The position numbers were made by a program, and so were the translations under genes. A DNA stretch of 64,000 bases from an uncultured Bacteroidia bacterium (GTDB lineage Bacteria > Bacteroidota > Bacteroidia > NS11-12g > UBA9320): positions 62,001-126,000 of the forward strand of contig CALSTB010000006.1 of assembly GCA_943789165.1 (NCBI GenBank), read 5' to 3'. Positions 8,901 to 16,624 of this stretch are shown piece by piece. The notes beneath the pieces were generated by a model that saw nothing but the letters and a program-made list of their open reading frames with translations, was not told the origin of the DNA and made no database searches. Position 1 is the stretch's first letter. Each line of letters starts with the position of its first letter.

Positions 8901-10202
8901 TTTGGGGTTTGCCATGTTTCTTAATCCACTGGCACTGGCCATAATATCTTCTCCCATTCTCCATGAGAATTGGGTTGAATCGGCAAAATATTCTATTGCA
9001 TTGCCAAAAATGTCGCTAAAAGATTCGTTGAGTGCACCACTTTCATTCCGGTAAATCAAACCCGCACTGTTTGTAGTAACGGCATGGGTAATTTCATGTC
9101 CACAGATGTCTAAGCTCGTTAGTGGGGTATAAGAAGTGCCATTGCCATCTCCGTAAGTCATCACGCTTCCATTCCAAAAGGCATTGACATAATTAGAGCG
9201 ATAATGTACATAGCTTCTAATTTTTGCTCCATTGTCGTCGAAACTATTACGATTGAAATTTTGTTTGAAATAGTCGTATGTCATTTCAGCTCCGAAATGG
9301 GCATCACCGCCAATTTCGTCGAAGTTTACATTGTAATTATTCCAATAATTGTCGGAGTCTGTAAAGTCAACCGCTGCACCATAATTGGTGCCTTTATTCA
9401 TGTCGTACGTTTCAATTCCATTTCCTCTACCAACTTCTCGCAAGCGGTAGTTTCCAGGTCCAGTGCTGTCGGTGGTGATGGGTTTGTCTCCTCGGTATTT
9501 TGTATTCGCCGTTCCTTTTACGTCTGCGATATGCAACAAGTCCTCTTCTGCCCAAAACGCTCCTGATCTACAGTTTACGTATATGTTTTTGCGCATTAGG
9601 GGCTCTTCTGAGTTGATTTCGAATCGATAACAGAGGGCCATTTGGTTGTGAAAGTCTAAGTTTTGAGGGGCGTGAACCAATTGTCCTTCAGGTAAGTAGG
9701 TGGCAGTACTATCGCCTTTCCATACTTTGAGCATGGCTTCCTCCTCAGGAAATTCCCATTTAAATGATGACGCTTTGCTGTAGTCTTTTGCTAATTCAAA
9801 TGCGTATTCGGCCAAAAGTATTTCGCGTGTGGTATATGTTGGCGTGCGAAGTCTGCCATTTATACTAGTCAGCAGGTTGTTTTGAAAATGACAAACGACG
9901 TCGCTACCCATAACTAGGGCATCACGGTAGTAGTGTGCCATTCGAATGTGTGTCTGATTTTCGTTTGCATGTAGGGTGCGGACTATCTCGAATCGGTGGT
10001 TTTTATCCAGTTTGAAATGGCTCACCAAATACTCATTGATTGCGTCTTTCTGAACGTTTGCGGCAGACAAATTCGTTTCGTGAAAAGACAGACTGTTGTC
10101 TGGCATGAGTTGGTAACGCTGTGCATGTGCCATGCACTGCCAACAGAGTAAAACCACAATGAATGTGAAAAGTCGGGGTAAAAAATGTAGTTGTAGCTTC
10201 AA
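5952..10202 (-). CDS. Secreted M4 (thermolysin-family) metalloprotease with PKD, CUB and T9SS CHU_C domains
   Basis: Starting at TTG 10202 gives 1416 residues beginning MKLQLHF with a signal peptide cleaved after AHA (about residue 27); ATG 10256 would add an unlikely cytoplasmic leader. Order: FTP/PepSY-type propeptide (30-225); M4 catalytic domain with HEITH (H369, E370, H373), the third zinc ligand in GALNES (E393) and the active-site His in NGGVHTNSG (H458); PKD (about 555-630, FWDFGDG); CUB-like (about 640-765); five Cys-containing Ig-like repeats with the pattern T-I-C-x-G...LSDGC; two PKD domains (YRWTFGDG, IWSFGDG); and a C-terminal CHU_C domain (LYIPTAFSPNSD...RWGEVLW...WDG) that should direct type IX secretion. 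It should degrade extracellular protein. The divergent gene at 10255 is unrelated. Confidence 0.93.
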   Translation of the reverse strand: MKLQLHFLPRLFTFIVVLLCWQCMAHAQRYQLMPDNSLSFHETNLSAANVQKDAINEYLVSHFKLDKNHRFEIVRTLHANENQTHIRMAHYYRDALVMGSDVVCHFQNNLLTSINGRLRTPTYTTREILLAEYAFELAKDYSKASSFKWEFPEEEAMLKVWKGDSTATYLPEGQLVHAPQNLDFHNQMALCYRFEINSEEPLMRKNIYVNCRSGAFWAEEDLLHIADVKGTANTKYRGDKPITTDSTGPGNYRLREVGRGNGIETYDMNKGTNYGAAVDFTDSDNYWNNYNVNFDEIGGDAHFGAEMTYDYFKQNFNRNSFDDNGAKIRSYVHYRSNYVNAFWNGSVMTYGDGNGTSYTPLTSLDICGHEITHAVTTNSAGLIYRNESGALNESFSDIFGNAIEYFADSTQFSWRMGEDIMASASGLRNMANPKTHRDPSTYKGTYWYSGTGDNGGVHTNSGVQNYWFYVLTNGATGTNDNGDNYKVDSLGIHKAEQIAYRNLTVYLTSSSDYEEARYYAIQSATDLYGDCSAEVQATTNAWYAVGVGDEYDSSKVVADFEGDSTYCDASETVEFINKSINAKTYFWDFGDGDTSTQQNPTHVYPSQGKYTVTLIAESCFNNNYDTVVKANYIDIDSNQDICNGYLLPKGTWSTVHACSGFIYDHNGESDYQGLLRDTLTVDFGRCDSAQITFEEMDYENRYDSIYVYDGNSTNATLLGGCTGQTLPFGGQAKTLFNGAVTIRHFSDPYVVGTGFKVEFKTFKEPLGLFKPGNRTVCYNERVTLTALGRGGDAADHAYFWNGVKGNKAISFTATADTVMYITFGDECMNEYLYDSVIIKVRPPITFAQSNDTTICQGNSTILTVKPTGGLSTYNYLVSDGTTGNGADFSFNTGPLTPGQHPFWIQFSDGCTTPDDTAFYTVTVRDSLSVSTSADTTICYGSSAFLNAFGNGGLSNQYSYDWGNGQSSTSTQTVSPTTNTSYTVSLSDGCSQFNPSASVNVGVLDSLKVTIIGQDTACHGENITLTSTVSGGDTSQYSYLWKPSNNTNDTEQDVIRSTRTFQLEVSDGCTPKNGVAEHTVIGRPALHLIPSNDTILCFGETAILSVNHSGGIQSQRQITWSHGLGTGDSKTIIPLFSRTFTATLKDNCSDSVSTSISVTVNPNPIIDFSPSEAETCTGLPVTFTDKFYEASKTYRWTFGDGNSSTDPNPVNTYTQKGAYDVFVHVTNSHGCVDSSEQKPGVTVLDHPIADFSYTPLLPSFLNARVDFKNESQHHTQSIWSFGDGQQSTNHDAVNVYGDTGTYVVSLYVQNDIGCFDEAIKSIFIKDDVVLYIPTAFSPNSDIINDAFAPYVRGMEYYDIMVYNRWGEVLWKSTDTEKAWDGNANGSRATMGFYFYRITGVDMNGKEVEKNGRFNLIY

Positions 10203-10222
10203 ATGTGTCTTTTTCTTTGAAC

Positions 10223-10236
10223 TATCTTCGAAGATA
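10223..10236. promoter_or_regulatory. Palindromic -7-like element between divergent genes
   Basis: TATCTTCGAAGATA is a perfect 14-bp palindrome midway between the protease TTG (10202) and the membrane-protein ATG (10255). On each strand its first eight bases (TATCTTCG) match TAnnTTTG with one mismatch, and each copy is about 20 bases from its gene's start. No matching -33 box is visible on either side, so a shared bidirectional promoter or an operator are both possible. Confidence 0.35.
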
Positions 10237-10254
10237 CAAAACGTTTCGCAAAGC

Positions 10255-11001
10255 ATGACTGAACCCAAATCGCCTCTATTAGCAAGTTTGCACACAAACG
10301 GTTTTGTGGCAAACCCGATGTCTTCGATTGCCATTGCCACTGTTTGCGGGATGGGCTTCATGTTTGTAACCATACTATTAGGTGCACCAATACTGATTTC
10401 AATGGTCGGTTTGTTCGGGGGCATTTTATTGGTTTATGGATACCGAGTTGGCAAGGTGACTTACGATTTATATGAAGACGGAATTCAAATGAGCATTCGA
10501 CGATTCATCCCCTATTACCTTAAGAAAAAAGAAGAACAACGATTTGTTGCGTGGAAGTATATCAAATCATTTAAAAACGATTTTGATCAACAGCGGGGTG
10601 GAGGGGAATACGAGTTTTTGAAACTGTATTTGTCCAAGTCACCAGGTGAAATTTGGATTACGGACCAACACGACAAAAGCGGATTTCAAGCTTTTCGAGA
10701 TGCGTTTAAAGAAGTCGTCCGCAAAGAGCACGAGGCTTCAACCAAAACGCAACTTGGTGAACAACAGTCGGAGAAGGTGTCTGTCAAGACAAAGCCAACG
10801 CATTTAATTGAAAAGGTTGGTTTCTATAAAACGATTACGGCAAAAGTCATAACCATATTATTCATTTTAATTGCCGCCGGATTGGTCGTATTAAACCAAA
10901 CTCAAGGCTTGTCGTTTAGGAATCTATTCAGACTAGAACTTGTCATCATTCCGGGTGTCGCCTACATGGTTTATCGAGTTTTTGTTAAAGTCGAGGAATA
11001 A
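10255..11001 (+). CDS. Membrane protein with a PH-like central domain, unknown function
   Basis: ATG 10255 gives 248 residues; the frame extends upstream to 10132 but that part overlaps the protease signal sequence on the other strand. Two adjacent hydrophobic segments occupy about residues 24-66 (TVCGMGFMFVTILLGAPILI and the following helix) and two more lie near the C-terminus (about 195-215 and 228-243). Between them, 'VTYDLYEDGIQMSIRRFIPYYLKKKEEQRFVAWKYIK' positions and 'WITDQHDKSGFQAFRDAFKEV' suggest a cytoplasmic bacterial PH-like domain. A bidirectional terminator at 11043-11063 ends it. I do not recognise a specific family. Confidence 0.65.
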   Translation: MTEPKSPLLASLHTNGFVANPMSSIAIATVCGMGFMFVTILLGAPILISMVGLFGGILLVYGYRVGKVTYDLYEDGIQMSIRRFIPYYLKKKEEQRFVAWKYIKSFKNDFDQQRGGGEYEFLKLYLSKSPGEIWITDQHDKSGFQAFRDAFKEVVRKEHEASTKTQLGEQQSEKVSVKTKPTHLIEKVGFYKTITAKVITILFILIAAGLVVLNQTQGLSFRNLFRLELVIIPGVAYMVYRVFVKVEE

Positions 11002-11042
11002 ATGAGTCCTCGAGTATTTGCAGTAAAGAAAAGAACATAAAA

Positions 11043-11063
11043 AAAGGTGGCAGAGCCACCTTT
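11043..11063. terminator. Bidirectional Rho-independent terminator
   Basis: AAAGGTGGC (11043-11051) and GCCACCTTT (11055-11063) form a nine-base-pair stem with a three-base loop. A-rich sequence precedes it (11038-11042) and T-rich sequence follows (11066-11073), so it can serve the plus gene ending at 11001 and the minus gene ending at 11084. Confidence 0.85.
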
Positions 11064-11083
11064 AACTTTTTCTTAGAGCAAGA

Positions 11084-11548
11084 TTAGTTGCAATCTTGCC
11101 AATAGTCATACTCAAAAGTAAAATCAGTACAGTCCCAATCATAGGTGTACGTGGCATTGAACGTTACATCCGCTGCCTTGCCTTGACCAATCAATTTAAG
11201 TTTGTAATGATTGTACTTGTATGTGAAGTCGCAATCTGCAGTCTTGTATTTTGTAACAATTGTGCCATTCATGACATACTTGTTACCAGACGTCATGCCA
11301 ACTCCCTTAATGCCTCCATAATTCGTGCGATAGGTTTGAGAAGTTACACCGTTAGTTGACACCCAATTGCCCTTAACTGTTACCTCTCCAGTAAGTTGGA
11401 TGTACTCACCAGCACAGGGATTATAATAAAGTCCTGGGGAGTATGAATAAGAATACTTGCCTGTAGTAGCTCCAGGAGCAGGAGCAAAACTGCTCATTGT
11501 GAAAATTAAGAAAGTCGCTAAACTTCCAACGCGTAAAATAGATTTCAT
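11084..11548 (-). CDS. Small secreted protein, unknown function
   Basis: The 154-residue product starts at ATG 11548 with a signal peptide (residues 1-22, ending near SSFAPAPG). The mature part is rich in Tyr, Thr, Gly and Asn with alternating strand-like sequence (KYSYSYSPGLYYNPCAGEYI; 'YKYNHYKLKLIGQGKAADVTF') and four Cys residues, one near the N-terminal third, one mid (TADCDF), and two near the end (WDCTDF, WQDCN), which could form disulfides. It resembles small extracytoplasmic beta-sandwich proteins but I recognise no family. It ends at a shared terminator (11043-11063). The 194 bases upstream hold no other gene that I can see. Confidence 0.55.
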   Translation of the reverse strand: MKSILRVGSLATFLIFTMSSFAPAPGATTGKYSYSYSPGLYYNPCAGEYIQLTGEVTVKGNWVSTNGVTSQTYRTNYGGIKGVGMTSGNKYVMNGTIVTKYKTADCDFTYKYNHYKLKLIGQGKAADVTFNATYTYDWDCTDFTFEYDYWQDCN

Positions 11549-11742
11549 AACATTTTTGTATTAAGTGTTTAATAGATAAAAACCCAAGATACGCATATAG
11601 AATGCGAGAAACTCGTAGAGATGATAACCGTAAATAAGCATTTTGTAAATGCGGGTGTATTGGCGAGACGTGCAAGTAATTCAGGAGCTCGATGGGTTAA
11701 TACAACAACCAAAACGAAAATCATGTAGACTAAATCAGCCGA

Positions 11743-14700
11743 TTAATACAAGGGCAACAGCGTCATTTTATTACTATCCCGAAAATATCCATGTTCGTAA
11801 TGGGTTTCCGATACCGTAATTTCTTGCATTACGTAGCCTGTTTGATCCACATCGGGGAAGTTATAAGCAGAAACAGATCCTTCGATGCAAAGATTTTCGA
11901 AATAGGGCACCGCTTCTAAGTCTCCCTTGACCCACAAACCATGTTTACGGCCATATTCATCATATTTCCCTATCTCTTCCAATCGACCATTGGGGCCGTA
12001 GAACTTCCATAAACCATATCGTCTTCCGTTTTTTAATTCGCCAGTCAACCGGGTTTCTCCATTGTTGTGAAACTCAACAACTTTCCCAGAACCATCAGAA
12101 ATAGATTGTGTTCCATCTTGTTCGAAAAACGTCAAGTAATACAGGGTTTCCATATCCACCTTCATTTCTTGATCGCATTTGAACTTCATTTCGTTGTCTT
12201 TTATCAAACCTGTCAAAAGCTTTTTGCCATTTGGATACCACATCTGCACTTTCCCATAATAAAAGAGAGAATCTTGGGTAATCGGGTTGACGTACCATCC
12301 GCTGTCGTACGTGATTTCTTTGTATAACTGTCCGTTTAAGTCCCAATGCTGCCATGTGCCAATTTTTTGCCGACTTTCAATCCTACCTTTAGAGGCCATG
12401 ACACCATTTTTATAGAAATATTGATAATCGCCAGTACGGCTTGATTCAAAATCGATTATTTTATCCGTCGATAAAAATGTTTCGCCACGATAATAGTCGA
12501 AATACGTTAAAGGATCGGTGTTGCGACCTGTGATGCTATAAGGTCTTCCATAAGACTTGTAAAACACGCTGTCTTCAAGCCTATAATTCACCTTTACTTT
12601 TATTGTCCCTTCCTTAAAATAGTAGTAACCCGTGTCGATTAAATAGCCATGTTCTAGGTTTACAGATACGCTCGTTGGTGCGGTAACATTACCTCTAAAA
12701 TATGTGCCATGCGGGTATCCTTTGTCAAAATTAACCGTTTGACCAACGACCTCAGGTTCTGCAAAACTTTGAAACAGCCCTTGGAGTGTATCCATCACAA
12801 AGGTTGCTTTATACTCTAATTGGTGGTCGTAGTGTTTGTACTGTGAGTAGTAGCCGAACTTAATATCCATACCATGTTTCTTTCCCATGTAATATTCAGA
12901 TATGTGGCTGTAGGATTTGTATACGCCGTGACGAATGCCATGTTCATAATTGCCGCGATATCCTAAGCGATCCGTGCCTTCTCCATGCTTTTTGGAATTC
13001 ACATAATCCGCTTCGTTTGCCCAACCGGATTGAATGTGTATCACCTGGCCGTCAGATACTTTTAAAAAGTTGGTACCATAACCCTCTTTCCCATCCAGAT
13101 AAGAAGTCAACTGTACTGTCGTGTCGTAATACACATAACCGTCAACATTGTGTTTTTCTATTTTTAGTTTGACGGAATATCTTTTCGAATGTTTGGTCCA
13201 CTCTTCCTCAACGTCAATGTCTCCGTAATACGGTTTACCGAATAAGTTTATTCGGTAATCTAAGGTGTCATACAATTCCATTATGTGTTTTGGTTCAACC
13301 ACTTCTCCATCTAACCGATATGGATGGTTGATGAAATAATCTGTGTATTGAGCAGTTTTTAACGCATAGGTATGAATCACCTCAAACCACTGATCCTCGT
13401 CGTGTTCGGTTTGGGTAACAAGGACGGTTGAGTCATTTATCGTGTTAAAGTCGACAGTTAAATTTGGATTGCCTTTGTTGGAGTTAGATTCAACGGTATA
13501 AGACGTGTGCAACAAATTGTAATGGGTTGACAAATCTTTGGAATAGCTGTTTTGATAACTTTTAACAAAGCCTTTTTTAGTTTTATTTTTTTGACTTAAA
13601 TAAAACGGGTCAGCGTTGTAATACGTTGTATCCCCTTGCTCATTAAACCTGCAGTTAAACATCCAATTTCTTGAATGGAATGATACGTCCAATCTTGAGA
13701 GATACCCTTTTTTCTCATCAAATTCTTTAATTATGACAAACATGGAGTCTTCAGGATCCATTTGGCATTGCGACAACAAACTGCCGTCTTCGGAATACGT
13801 TTTAATAGGTTTACGTAGGTCGTCGGTGCGCATGTCATACTTGAGACGAAGCTGTCCATTGGGATGGTATTTCTCGACCGCTATTTCGTCTGCGCCACCA
13901 ACCCTTTTGATCACAGATCGGTTGTACTTATTGTACCACGGCTGAGCATAAATGGATCGATATTCATCTGACCATTGTTCATAGCGGTAACCAATGTACA
14001 TTAATTGCCCTTTATCCGACCAAATTTTCTCTTCATAAATGCCTAAGGTATCGTTTTCTGAAACTGTTTTGTAGAGTACACCCTTTTTATAATAGCGCCT
14101 TCGAATATTGTCGGTGTTGTTTCGGTTGAACCAATAAGTCAACCGCCCTTTGTCGTCATACTCTTTATTTTCAATGACGCTACCTCTGTCATACCTTGCT
14201 TTCCTCTCGATATTGCCTTTTTTGTAGTCATAATATTCTATGACTTCTCCGTCTCTAAATCCGGTTACCCACCGTTGTTCTGTGATAATTTTGCCTTTGT
14301 AGTACTCAATGTCTAAACCGTTTAAAAGACCTTTTTCATACTGGTAGACTCGCTTTTCGTTTTTGCGATAGATAATCCATTCTCCTTCTTTTAAACCGTC
14401 TTTGTAATAACCCGTCTGTAATATTTCTGGGCGTTTTCCAAAATCATACCACACAGCCTTGCCATTTCGTTTGTTGTTGGAAAGTTCGAACGTTGCTGCA
14501 ACGGTAGCTGTGTCCTTGTGCGATTGGATGTATACTTTGTTTTCCTTGTCCCACTTGCCTTGTTTCTTTTTATAGTATACAAGGTATTCACCGTCTGGGA
14601 CTTTGAACGGATTGAATGGAAGAGTAGATTCTTGCGTACTTCTTTCCCAGATCCCGTTTTTTAAGGTTTTTTCGTTAGGGGTAAAATCGCCATACCACTC

Positions 14701-14841
14701 TGAATCAGTATCAGGAAAGGGGACGCGTACTGGGTAGACTTTGTATGTTTTTCCGTTGTAGGTTGTGGTGGTGATTTTTAATTGGCCAAATGCCAATATG
14801 TGCCAAAAAATGGCAATTAAGGTTAGAGTCGTTCGTGGCAT
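11743..14841 (-). CDS. Giant secreted MORN-like / YwqK-type repeat protein
   Basis: The 1032-residue protein starts at ATG 14841 with a signal peptide (IFWHILAFGQ, cleavage about residue 19). Nearly the whole length is MORN_2-like repeats with the pattern W-x-x-Y/W...G-x-x-x-x-x-G-x-Y-x-x-G-x-x-x-G-x-W, e.g. 'TGYYKDGLKEGEWIIYRKN', 'GRWKFYGPNGRLEEIGKYDEY'-like segments near the C-terminus, and 'YYHPNGQL' units. Similar single-domain proteins are often annotated as YwqK-family antitoxin, but there is no toxin gene nearby and this one is exported, so an antitoxin role is not supported. No T9SS sorting domain is obvious at the C-terminus. MORN repeats usually mediate membrane or protein contact. 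Confidence 0.8.
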   Translation of the reverse strand: MPRTTLTLIAIFWHILAFGQLKITTTTYNGKTYKVYPVRVPFPDTDSEWYGDFTPNEKTLKNGIWERSTQESTLPFNPFKVPDGEYLVYYKKKQGKWDKENKVYIQSHKDTATVAATFELSNNKRNGKAVWYDFGKRPEILQTGYYKDGLKEGEWIIYRKNEKRVYQYEKGLLNGLDIEYYKGKIITEQRWVTGFRDGEVIEYYDYKKGNIERKARYDRGSVIENKEYDDKGRLTYWFNRNNTDNIRRRYYKKGVLYKTVSENDTLGIYEEKIWSDKGQLMYIGYRYEQWSDEYRSIYAQPWYNKYNRSVIKRVGGADEIAVEKYHPNGQLRLKYDMRTDDLRKPIKTYSEDGSLLSQCQMDPEDSMFVIIKEFDEKKGYLSRLDVSFHSRNWMFNCRFNEQGDTTYYNADPFYLSQKNKTKKGFVKSYQNSYSKDLSTHYNLLHTSYTVESNSNKGNPNLTVDFNTINDSTVLVTQTEHDEDQWFEVIHTYALKTAQYTDYFINHPYRLDGEVVEPKHIMELYDTLDYRINLFGKPYYGDIDVEEEWTKHSKRYSVKLKIEKHNVDGYVYYDTTVQLTSYLDGKEGYGTNFLKVSDGQVIHIQSGWANEADYVNSKKHGEGTDRLGYRGNYEHGIRHGVYKSYSHISEYYMGKKHGMDIKFGYYSQYKHYDHQLEYKATFVMDTLQGLFQSFAEPEVVGQTVNFDKGYPHGTYFRGNVTAPTSVSVNLEHGYLIDTGYYYFKEGTIKVKVNYRLEDSVFYKSYGRPYSITGRNTDPLTYFDYYRGETFLSTDKIIDFESSRTGDYQYFYKNGVMASKGRIESRQKIGTWQHWDLNGQLYKEITYDSGWYVNPITQDSLFYYGKVQMWYPNGKKLLTGLIKDNEMKFKCDQEMKVDMETLYYLTFFEQDGTQSISDGSGKVVEFHNNGETRLTGELKNGRRYGLWKFYGPNGRLEEIGKYDEYGRKHGLWVKGDLEAVPYFENLCIEGSVSAYNFPDVDQTGYVMQEITVSETHYEHGYFRDSNKMTLLPLY

Positions 14842-15057
14842 ATAATTAAGGTTACATACGATGAACGTACAAGTTATTCAAATTTGTATAAATCTAAGAA
14901 GTAAAAAGTCTTTTAACTTTTTCTAATTACGCAATTTATATTTACGGGTGAGGTACAGAGTGAGTAGTAATAACATGTTAATAATCTTCAAAAAATAGTA
15001 ATGCGAAATCGTTTCCGCTTGTAGTAGTCTTACGAATATAGCAAATTTGTCCGAGAA

Positions 15058-15579
15058 ATGAAACCCGTACAACCTACTGATTTTAACGCAACCCTATTTT
15101 TATTGAGTAGCACGGTCTGGAGTGTTGGCTTTGAAGTGCCAACACAAATTGCGACAGAATACCTTGAGGCGAACGCTAAAAGAATTCGATGTGTGTTGAA
15201 CGAAACAGTTGCTTTTCAATGCGCTATAATGCCTTATGGTGATGGCCGATATTTTGTGAACGTGAATGCGTCACTTCAAAAAGAAGCTGGAATACAAGTA
15301 GGTGATGAAGTAGCTGTGCATATCGAGCCAGATACCAGTAAATACGGACTACCGATGCCAGAGGAGTTGCAAGCGATTTTTGAGATTGACGACGAAGTTG
15401 ATCAACTGTTTCACCGACTGACGCCAGGGAAACAACGCACGCTTTTGCACATGATAGGCAAGCCAAAGTCTAGCGACATACGCATCAAAAAAGCAATGAT
15501 TATTACGGATTACCTTAGAGACGTTAATGGAAAGCTGGATTTTGAAGAACTCAAAATCGCTTTTAAACAAGCTCGATGA
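15058..15579 (+). CDS. DUF1905 / YdeI-OmdA family protein
   Basis: This 173-residue protein starts at ATG 15058. Residues 40-105 form the DUF1905 part (the VPTQIATEYLEANAKRIRCV and 'YFVNVNASLQKEAGIQVGDEVAVHIEPD' region with the V-G-D-x-V turn), and residues 108-170 form the helical YdeI/OmpD-associated part ('MPEELQAIFEIDDEVDQLFHRLTPGKQRTLL' then 'RIKKAMIITDYLR'). These small cytoplasmic proteins are linked in other bacteria to tolerance to cationic peptides or bacteriocins, but the mechanism is not established. It converges on the AraC-type gene, with four bases between the stops. Confidence 0.85.
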   Translation: MKPVQPTDFNATLFLLSSTVWSVGFEVPTQIATEYLEANAKRIRCVLNETVAFQCAIMPYGDGRYFVNVNASLQKEAGIQVGDEVAVHIEPDTSKYGLPMPEELQAIFEIDDEVDQLFHRLTPGKQRTLLHMIGKPKSSDIRIKKAMIITDYLRDVNGKLDFEELKIAFKQAR

Positions 15580-15583
15580 GGTT

Positions 15584-16462
15584 TTAAGCTTTTGAAAGCA
15601 TGAATTTTTTTGGGGTGTTCCCAAATTTTTTCCTAAAAGCTTCTATGAAATGACTTGAACTGGTATACCCAATTTTATCAGCAATTTCAGCCACTTGCCA
15701 TTGTCCTTCTGCCAGCAGTTTTTTGGACAAGTTAAGCCGATATTCCTGTAAATATTTAAATGGAGGGAGGCCGTACACGTTCTTAAATCCAATTTTTAAA
15801 TTGTATTCGTTCATGCCAATTTGTTTGGCGAGTTCTGATAAGCTTGGTGGGTTATCTAAATGGTCGATCAAGATGTTTCGGGCATTTTTGATACGTTCTA
15901 CATTGTCTTTTTCCTTTAAAAACGGACAAGCTTCATACAATTGGTCTTCTTCAACATCATACGTAAAGCTTAATAATTCAAGCACTTTAGAACGATAAAA
16001 CACCGATTTTAACAAGTTGGGTTCAGTGGTTGGATTTAATAAATTGTCTAATACCAAGTCTGTTGCGAAATTGATGTCCTTCACCGAGTATTCCCTCACA
16101 CCAAAGCCTTCAAAGCCTAGCTGGACCAAACTTTTTCTGTCGTCAATCAGGATGGAATGCACGTCTTGAGGCGGCATGGAAACATATACAAGCTTGCAAG
16201 ATTGTGCATGGATCAAAACATCAAGTGTTTTGTTTTGATCGTAGATGGTGAAGTACGAACCTTCAGGCAAGGGCCGCTGATAATGTTCCGAAAATTGAAA
16301 TATGGGGTTGCCTTGTTTGCAAAAGAATAGATGCACATGTTGATTGCTGAGTTTGGTTTGATAGTTCAACGGACTGTCTTGGCAATCGAAAGTAATGAGT
16401 TTCGCATGACTCGAATCTAACCGTACTTGCATGTTACTTTTTGCGATATTGTTGTTTGTCAT
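15584..16462 (-). CDS. PchR-like AraC-family transcriptional regulator
   Basis: The 292-residue product starts at ATG 16462. Residues 190-290 carry two helix-turn-helix motifs: 'LSELAKQIGMNEYNLKIGFK' with 'YGLPPFKYLQEYRL', and 'VAEIADKIGYTSSSHFIEAFRKKFGNTPKKF'. The MNE-x-x-L-K-x-G-F-K sequence and the 'EYRL..A..LL.EG...VAEIA..IGY.S.SHF' pattern are those of PchR-type regulators, which in other bacteria sense ferric siderophore and activate uptake genes. The N-terminal 180 residues look like a ligand-binding domain, here of unknown ligand. It is divergent from the HmuY/TonB-receptor operon with a 162-base shared upstream region that contains an inverted repeat, so it is the likely regulator of that operon. 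Confidence 0.88.
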   Translation of the reverse strand: MTNNNIAKSNMQVRLDSSHAKLITFDCQDSPLNYQTKLSNQHVHLFFCKQGNPIFQFSEHYQRPLPEGSYFTIYDQNKTLDVLIHAQSCKLVYVSMPPQDVHSILIDDRKSLVQLGFEGFGVREYSVKDINFATDLVLDNLLNPTTEPNLLKSVFYRSKVLELLSFTYDVEEDQLYEACPFLKEKDNVERIKNARNILIDHLDNPPSLSELAKQIGMNEYNLKIGFKNVYGLPPFKYLQEYRLNLSKKLLAEGQWQVAEIADKIGYTSSSHFIEAFRKKFGNTPKKFMLSKA

Positions 16463-16547
16463 TTTCGTATCTGATGTTTGTAAACCCCTATAAACATTGA
16501 ATAATTTGCAGATTACTTTCGCGTGTTCTTTTCAACTTTTAGCGATA

Positions 16548-16575
16548 TTATTTTTCCGTCAGGCGGCAAAAATAA
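16548..16575. promoter_or_regulatory. Inverted repeat, candidate operator of the heme-uptake operon
   Basis: TTATTTTTCCG (16548-16558) and CGG-c-AAAAATAA (16564-16575) form an 11-bp-arm inverted repeat with a five-base centre (TCAGG) and one extra base in the right arm. It lies in the divergent region, 86 bases from the regulator start and 50 from the operon ATG. The A/T tracts outside a CCG/CGG core look like a dimer binding site. Which protein binds is unproven. Confidence 0.5.
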
Positions 16576-16624
16576 CTATTTAATGCTGGCACATTTGCAC
16601 CACAATTTGAAATAATACAAAAGA

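Noticed and set aside
9204-9566. Open 120-residue frame on the plus strand inside the M4 protease gene
   Set aside because: It lies antisense to the catalytic domain (HEITH) of a clear gene, has no signal or family match, and its hydrophobic-looking sequence is what reverse codons of an Asn/Tyr-rich protein produce.
12067-12355. Overlapping frames on both strands inside the MORN-repeat gene
   Set aside because: They are shadows of the repeat-coding frame; no start context or domain supports them.
11743-14841. Toxin-antitoxin antitoxin (YwqK)
   Set aside because: Name follows from repeat similarity only; the protein is exported, very long and has no toxin gene beside it.
14903-14922. AAAAAGT/ACTTTTT hairpin between the MORN gene and the DUF1905 gene
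   Set aside because: Seven A/T-rich pairs only, no G-C stem and no T-run; it lies upstream of both starts, so a terminator has no gene to end.
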